The notes under the pieces were generated by a model that saw only the letters and a list, made by a program, of their open reading frames with translations, did not search any database and was not told the origin of the DNA. Shown here in pieces: positions 39,554 through 43,499 of a DNA stretch of 43,499 nt. The stretch is from Acidimicrobiia bacterium. Its GTDB lineage: Bacteria; Actinomycetota; Acidimicrobiia; Acidimicrobiales; Bin134. The DNA lies in contig JAJDYU010000085.1 in assembly GCA_022825005.1 (NCBI GenBank), positions 190,947 through 234,445 of the forward strand, in the 5' to 3' direction. The translations under genes and the position numbers were made by a program. Position 1 is the stretch's first letter; each line of letters begins with the position of its first letter.

Positions 39554-40699
39554 TCACTGGCTGAGCACCCTTTCGCTCCGGTAGCGGTCGACAACCTCAT
39601 CTCGGACTGATATGCCCAGACCGGGCCGGTCCACGGGTGGATATACCCAGCCGTCCTGATGGGCGAAGGGCACATCTACCAGCTCGTGCTGCATGGGATT
39701 CTCAAGCGGTTTGAACTCAAAGAGCTTGCAAGCGGAGCTGGAGAATGTGATGGCGAGGCTAGCGGCGCTGCAAATGGCCGAAGACCAAGCATGGGCATTG
39801 GCCTGACGGCGATATGCCTCCACCCTGTCTGTGACCTTCTTGAAGCCGGTAATGCCCTCAGCTCTTCCCGGGTCCACACCCACGACATCGCAGGTGCCGG
39901 TGGCCAGGACTCGCTCGAAGCCTTGGAGGGTCCACTCCTTTTCGCCGTAGGCGATCAGAGTCTTGGTCTTCGCCCTCAAGGTGGCGTACCCCTCGGGATC
40001 CCAAGCCCCCAGCGGCTCCTCGATCCAGTCGATACCGTATTCGTCGAAAGCCTGGACTCGCCTGACAGCGGTGGCGACATCCCACTGAATCTTGATTCCG
40101 AGGTCGATCATCAGCATCTTGTCGTCACCGATCGTCTCCCGCATTGCCTTCACGTAAGCAACGTCGCGGTCGTGGTCGTAGCCGAGGTGGGCGTCGCCTC
40201 GCTTCCCGAATCCGACCTTCATCCCCTGAAGCCCCGTCGAGAGCCAACCAGCAGCCTCTTCGGCCATCTTCGGAATGGACGCGTGGTGGGCATGAGACGA
40301 CGCAATGGCGGGCAAGCGCTCGTGGACCGGTCCGCCGAGCAATTCGCACACGCTTACCCCGAGGGCCTGGCCCTTCAGGTCCCACAACGCCATGTCGATG
40401 GCGGAAATCGCGTAAGACGCAATGCCGCCCTCGTAGCCATACCACCAAGCTCGGTCTTTGAGGGATCGCCAAATGGCGTCATTGTTCACTGGGTCCTTGC
40501 CCAAAGCCTCTTCGGCCATACCTTCAACGATGGCCTTCGTAGCGAAGTTGGCCTCGGTGAACTGCGTAATCGACTCGCCCCAACCCACGGCGCCTTCATC
40601 AGTTGTGATCTTCACCAGACACAGGTGCCGCAGGGCATTGAAGTCATTCGGCTCCGGATAGGAAACCGGAATGGCCTCGACCTTCTCAATTCTCATCAT
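39554..40699 (-). CDS. Enolase-superfamily (mandelate racemase/muconate lactonizing) enzyme
   Basis: The 381-residue protein has an N-terminal capping domain and a TIM barrel. Candidate metal ligands are Asp199 (MLMIDLG), Glu227 (WIEEP) and Glu253 (AYGEKEW), and the general-base candidates are Lys161 and His303 (ANAHAWSS). The barrel strand 2 reads GMKVGFG, so the second Lys of the usual KxK motif is absent; His303 is therefore the likelier base, as in sugar-acid dehydratases of the MR subgroup. Sugar-acid dehydration is the most plausible role. Tandem ATGs at 40699 and 40696 have AAAGG upstream. It is 20 bp after the epimerase gene. Confidence 0.9.
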   Translation of the reverse strand: MMRIEKVEAIPVSYPEPNDFNALRHLCLVKITTDEGAVGWGESITQFTEANFATKAIVEGMAEEALGKDPVNNDAIWRSLKDRAWWYGYEGGIASYAISAIDMALWDLKGQALGVSVCELLGGPVHERLPAIASSHAHHASIPKMAEEAAGWLSTGLQGMKVGFGKRGDAHLGYDHDRDVAYVKAMRETIGDDKMLMIDLGIKIQWDVATAVRRVQAFDEYGIDWIEEPLGAWDPEGYATLRAKTKTLIAYGEKEWTLQGFERVLATGTCDVVGVDPGRAEGITGFKKVTDRVEAYRRQANAHAWSSAICSAASLAITFSSSACKLFEFKPLENPMQHELVDVPFAHQDGWVYPPVDRPGLGISVRDEVVDRYRSERVLSQ

Positions 40700-40719
40700 T
40701 TGCCTTTCGGAGGTTTCGG

Positions 40720-41613
40720 TCAGGCGGGGTTGTTGAGAACCAGTCGGCGGATGCCGTCTTGCCAGCTCACCAGGCGGTTTGGGCGCAGGGCCTCGATGCG
40801 GCTGGTGTCCATGACGGTGCTGGGGATGGCGTTGTCGGACTCGACGATCTGGGGCGGGCCGCAGCCGTCGATCTCGGCCATGAACTCGCACCATTCGGCG
40901 ACCGACACCAGCCCGGGGCTGGCCCAGTTGAGAGTGGTGGCCGGTACCGAGGCCTGTTCGAGCAGCACCGGGATGTCGGCAGCAATGTCCTCGTCGTGGT
41001 TGAGGTTGTAGCGGGCCCCATCGGGATGGACCTCGATGGCCATGCCCGCCCGCATCATCAGCAGGTGGAACAGCGGCCAGCCGTTGGTGTCGCCGTAAGG
41101 CACATTCAGCCGGGCGATCACCGTGGGCAGGTTGAACTCCCGGGCCGCGAACCGGGCCACCGACTCCGAGGCGATCTTGGAGATCGAATATGTCGGCATC
41201 ATGTGGGCGTGGTGGTTGCCATGGGGGCTGTCCTCGGTGAACGGCTCGCCGCCGCTGGGCTGATAAACCGCCCCCGAAGAGCAGTGTAGAAATGCCCCCG
41301 CGTCGCGGAAATGGCTCATCAGGTGGCCGGTGGCCTCCGAGCACACCGCCAAGTCGGTCTTCCAGTCACCGGTCTTGATCACCGCCAGGTTCACCACCGC
41401 ATCCACGTCGCGGGGTACGCCTGAGAAGTCTGCGTTCACGAAGTCGACCGCAATGCACTCCACTCCCCCGGCCTCAAGATCTTCTCGCGCACTGGGGTCT
41501 GAGAACCGGGCCAGCGCGATCACCCGATTGTCAGAGGCCAGGGTCTTGCACAGCGGCGGCCCCACCATTCCCGTCGGCCCCGTCACCACAATGGTCTTGT
41601 TCCGCAACTCCAC
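40720..41613 (-). CDS. NAD-dependent epimerase/dehydratase (extended SDR)
   Basis: The 297-residue protein has the Rossmann motif TGPTGMVG, the Ser region HCSSGAVYQP and the catalytic YSISK. It lacks extra domains and resembles UDP-sugar epimerases or sugar-acid dehydrogenases. The substrate is probably a sugar or sugar acid, given the adjoining MR/MLE gene. The start is GTG 41613, with AAGGAG seven bases upstream. It is the first gene of the minus-strand group (epimerase, MR/MLE, P450) and diverges from the ThDP enzyme. Confidence 0.9.
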   Translation of the reverse strand: MELRNKTIVVTGPTGMVGPPLCKTLASDNRVIALARFSDPSAREDLEAGGVECIAVDFVNADFSGVPRDVDAVVNLAVIKTGDWKTDLAVCSEATGHLMSHFRDAGAFLHCSSGAVYQPSGGEPFTEDSPHGNHHAHMMPTYSISKIASESVARFAAREFNLPTVIARLNVPYGDTNGWPLFHLLMMRAGMAIEVHPDGARYNLNHDEDIAADIPVLLEQASVPATTLNWASPGLVSVAEWCEFMAEIDGCGPPQIVESDNAIPSTVMDTSRIEALRPNRLVSWQDGIRRLVLNNPA

Positions 41614-41655
41614 AATGGGCTCCTTTGCAGCTTGATGGGCTCAAACTAATGCCAG

Positions 41656-41665
41656 CCCCTAGGGG
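41656..41665. promoter_or_regulatory. Palindrome CCCCTAGGGG in the epimerase/ThDP divergent region
   Basis: A 10-bp perfect palindrome within the 122-bp intergenic region between GTG 41613 and ATG 41736. It may be an operator for either direction, but a 10-bp palindrome could be chance. Confidence 0.25.
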
Positions 41666-41735
41666 GCGACACTCCAAGAGGCAGAGCACTTCGCGATTTG
41701 GCAGCCATCACGGAAACGGTAAGGGTGAAGGCACA

Positions 41736-43352
41736 ATGACTGAGCGAATCGAGGCCCAGCCGACACGTTCGGGCGGATCGGCGGTTGTCGATCAGCTTGT
41801 GCGAGAAGGCGTCGAGGTGGTGTTCGGCATCCCTGGCGTGCAGCTCATGGGTATCCTCGACTCGTTCCACCAAGGCGCCGACAAGATCCGCTACATCACC
41901 ACCCGCCATGAGCAAGCCACGGCCTACATGGCCGATGGCTATGCCCGAGTGAGCGGGCGACCGGGTACGACTCTCATTGTGCCCGGCCCCGGCGTGTACA
42001 ACGCGGGCGCGGGCTTGGCAACGGCGTACGCCGCGTCGTCGCCGGTCTTCCAAATCTCGGGGCAGATCAACCGCGATGCGATCGGCCAGGGCAACAGCCT
42101 TCCCCACGAGGTACACGATCAGCTCGACGTAGTCCGGCCGATCACCAAGCACGCTGAGCGAGTCACCGAGGCCGATCAGCTCCCCGCCGCGGTGCGACGG
42201 GCCTTTGTGGCGATGACCAGCGGCCGTCCCCGCCCGGCCCACCTAGAGATCCCACCCGAGACGATGGGAGAGCCGACGGCTGCCCCGGTGATCGGCCATG
42301 TCGCCAGCGAACCGCTGCGGCCCGACCCTGAGCTCGTCTCGCAAGCCGCCAGGCTGCTGGCCGAAGCAGACCATCCGCTGATCGTGGTGGGCGGTGGAGC
42401 CCATGGAGCAGCACAAGTCCTGCGCTATCTGCAACATCACCTCCAAGCGGCGACCATCTCCACTCGCGAGGGCAAGGGGGTGATCGACGGCCGCGACCCC
42501 GCGGCAATCGGCACCATGTTCGTCCACCAGCGACTCGCGCCGGTCATCGCCAATGCCGACGTGGTGCTCGCGGTGGGAACCCGTCTCCAGGGCGTCGGGC
42601 TAGGCGAGAGCAGCCGACTGATCCATCTCGACGTCGATCCCAATGAGATCGGCCGATTCACCCCGCCCGAGGTGGCCCTGGTGGGCGACGCCGAAGTGGG
42701 CGTGGCCGACCTGCTCGGCGCGCTGCGGCAGATCAGCGATCCGAGCCCCGACCGCTCCGGCGAGTGGCAGGAGGCTCGCCGACAGGTCGATGCCGCCCAT
42801 CTCGCCGCCGGCCCCCAGGCCGCGATCGTCGAAGCCCTGAGCGACAGCCTGCCCGAAGACGCAGTGTTGGCCGTTGACGCCACCATGGTGGGCTACATGT
42901 GCCACATGTATCTGCCGGTGGCCCACCCGCGTTCCTATCTCACTTCCTCGTACATGGGCACCCTCGGCTTCGCCATGAACATGTCCCTCGGCGCCAAGCT
43001 GGCCGCCCCCGAGCGCCCAGCCGTGTCAATCAGCGGAGACGGCGGCTTCCTGTTCGCCAGCAACGAGCTGGCCACCGCCGTCCAATACGACATCGGCGCC
43101 CTCCACATCGTGGTCAACGACCGCGGCTACGGAAACACCCGCCTCGACCAAGAGCTCAACTACGGCGGAAGGCTCCTCGGCACCGAGTTACACAATCCCG
43201 ATCTGGTGAAATACGCCGAATCATTCGGCTGCGCCGCCACCCGCGTGACCGACGAAACCGGTCTCCGCCACGCAATTCGGGAAATGATCCCCGAAACTCG
43301 CCCCGCAGTCATCGAGCTGGCCATCGACCCCCTCCCCACCAACGCATTCTGA
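41736..43352 (+). CDS. Thiamine diphosphate-dependent enzyme (acetolactate synthase-like)
   Basis: The 538-residue protein has the three-domain ThDP layout. The N-terminal Pyr domain has GIPGVQLMGIL and the catalytic Glu59 in TTRHEQATAYMADGYARVSG. A central Rossmann-like domain has DHPLIVVGGGAHG. The C-terminal PP domain has the Mg/ThDP motif SGDGGFLFASNELAT with the following ND of VVNDRGYGN. ALS, oxalyl-CoA decarboxylase, glyoxylate carboligase and benzoylformate decarboxylase families all share these features; none can be chosen. The FAD-binding Arg pattern of true ALS is not obvious. ATG 41736 has GAAGG upstream. A 94-bp gap separates it from the sulfatase. Confidence 0.92.
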   Translation: MTERIEAQPTRSGGSAVVDQLVREGVEVVFGIPGVQLMGILDSFHQGADKIRYITTRHEQATAYMADGYARVSGRPGTTLIVPGPGVYNAGAGLATAYAASSPVFQISGQINRDAIGQGNSLPHEVHDQLDVVRPITKHAERVTEADQLPAAVRRAFVAMTSGRPRPAHLEIPPETMGEPTAAPVIGHVASEPLRPDPELVSQAARLLAEADHPLIVVGGGAHGAAQVLRYLQHHLQAATISTREGKGVIDGRDPAAIGTMFVHQRLAPVIANADVVLAVGTRLQGVGLGESSRLIHLDVDPNEIGRFTPPEVALVGDAEVGVADLLGALRQISDPSPDRSGEWQEARRQVDAAHLAAGPQAAIVEALSDSLPEDAVLAVDATMVGYMCHMYLPVAHPRSYLTSSYMGTLGFAMNMSLGAKLAAPERPAVSISGDGGFLFASNELATAVQYDIGALHIVVNDRGYGNTRLDQELNYGGRLLGTELHNPDLVKYAESFGCAATRVTDETGLRHAIREMIPETRPAVIELAIDPLPTNAF

Positions 43353-43446
43353 ACAAGGCAGTAGCAGAGCACCGAAGGCCTGCTTAACGCCCCGTCGATG
43401 ACCCGCCGTTCGTTCGTTGGGAAATCAAAGTAGGTTGCTAGGCCAG

Positions 43447-43499
43447 GTGAAGCGCCCGAACATCGTCTACATCCTCGCCGACGACCTCGGCTATGGAGA
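43447..43499 (+). CDS. Sulfatase family protein, N-terminal fragment (cut by window)
   Basis: From GTG 43447 the frame reads MKRPNIVYILADDLGYG, the opening of type I sulfatases (PF00884), in which the paired Asp residues bind Ca2+. The Cys/Ser formylglycine motif lies beyond the window end, so activity cannot be judged. No signal peptide precedes the NIVYILADD strand, so the enzyme may be cytoplasmic. No clear Shine-Dalgarno sequence is visible before the GTG. Confidence 0.75.
   Translation, partial: MKRPNIVYILADDLGYG

Noticed and set aside
38102..39610. 502-codon plus-strand frame over the P450 at 38246-39457
   Set aside because: The P450 motifs are on the minus strand; this is its complement, low in recognisable motifs.
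39659..41011. 450-codon plus-strand frame over the MR/MLE gene
   Set aside because: Antisense shadow of a gene with clear catalytic residues.
41656..41665. Attachment or recombination site at CCCCTAGGGG
   Set aside because: A 10-bp palindrome with no direct repeat partner or integrase nearby; kept only as a weak operator candidate.

Overview
The window is a gene-dense, high-G+C bacterial chromosome segment with no rRNA, tRNA, IS element, phage gene or CRISPR array that I can see. The character of the proteins suggests a free-living actinobacterium, perhaps an Acidimicrobiia-like lineage. The evidence is an F420-type (Ddn-like) domain, two cytochrome P450s, CaiB-type CoA-transferases, lipoproteins with acidic NDDD-rich sequence after the lipobox, several GTG starts and several probable leaderless promoters. 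The taxonomic placement is inference.

Left part (1-14047). A truncated amidohydrolase and a tandem CaiB/BaiF CoA-transferase diverge from about 700-785. Facing them is a compact minus-strand operon of eight genes, read from 14047 down to 3177: sugar-type ABC binding lipoprotein, double ATPase, permease, molybdenum hydroxylase large and small subunits, TauD/TfdA-like dioxygenase, acyl-CoA synthetase and P450. It looks like an import, oxidise and CoA-activate pathway for an unidentified small molecule.

Middle part (14235-20943). This accessory stretch holds a VapBC toxin-antitoxin pair, an XRE-regulator/nucleotidyltransferase pair that also looks like a toxin-antitoxin module, a GNAT acetyltransferase, two distantly related DUF1214-type proteins, an AHSA1/SRPBCC protein and a fusion of an SDR epimerase with a Ddn-like domain.

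Purine-like part (20966-38217). A GS-like ligase overlaps an orphan molybdenum-hydroxylase large subunit on the minus strand. Diverging from it are an unusual amidohydrolase and a complete BMP-type (nucleoside) ABC importer. Converging on the importer is a minus-strand operon of two adenine deaminase paralogues, an acyl-CoA-dehydrogenase-fold flavoprotein and adenosine deaminase. A further SAH/guanine-deaminase-like amidohydrolase diverges from that operon. Together these suggest uptake and deamination or oxidation of purine nucleosides or modified purines.

Right part (38246-43499). A minus-strand group contains an epimerase, an enolase-superfamily (MR/MLE) enzyme and a P450. Diverging from it are a ThDP-dependent enzyme and the first codons of a sulfatase, cut by the window end. 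Sugar-acid or sulfated-sugar catabolism is possible, but the substrate cannot be read from sequence.

Recurrent regulatory pattern: several genes have a TANNNT hexamer about 6-8 nt before the start codon (leaderless transcripts), and others have an extended GGCTANNNT element; four promoters or start sites carry a palindrome next to or over the start codon. No gap over 300 bases lacks a gene; the largest is 14048-14241.
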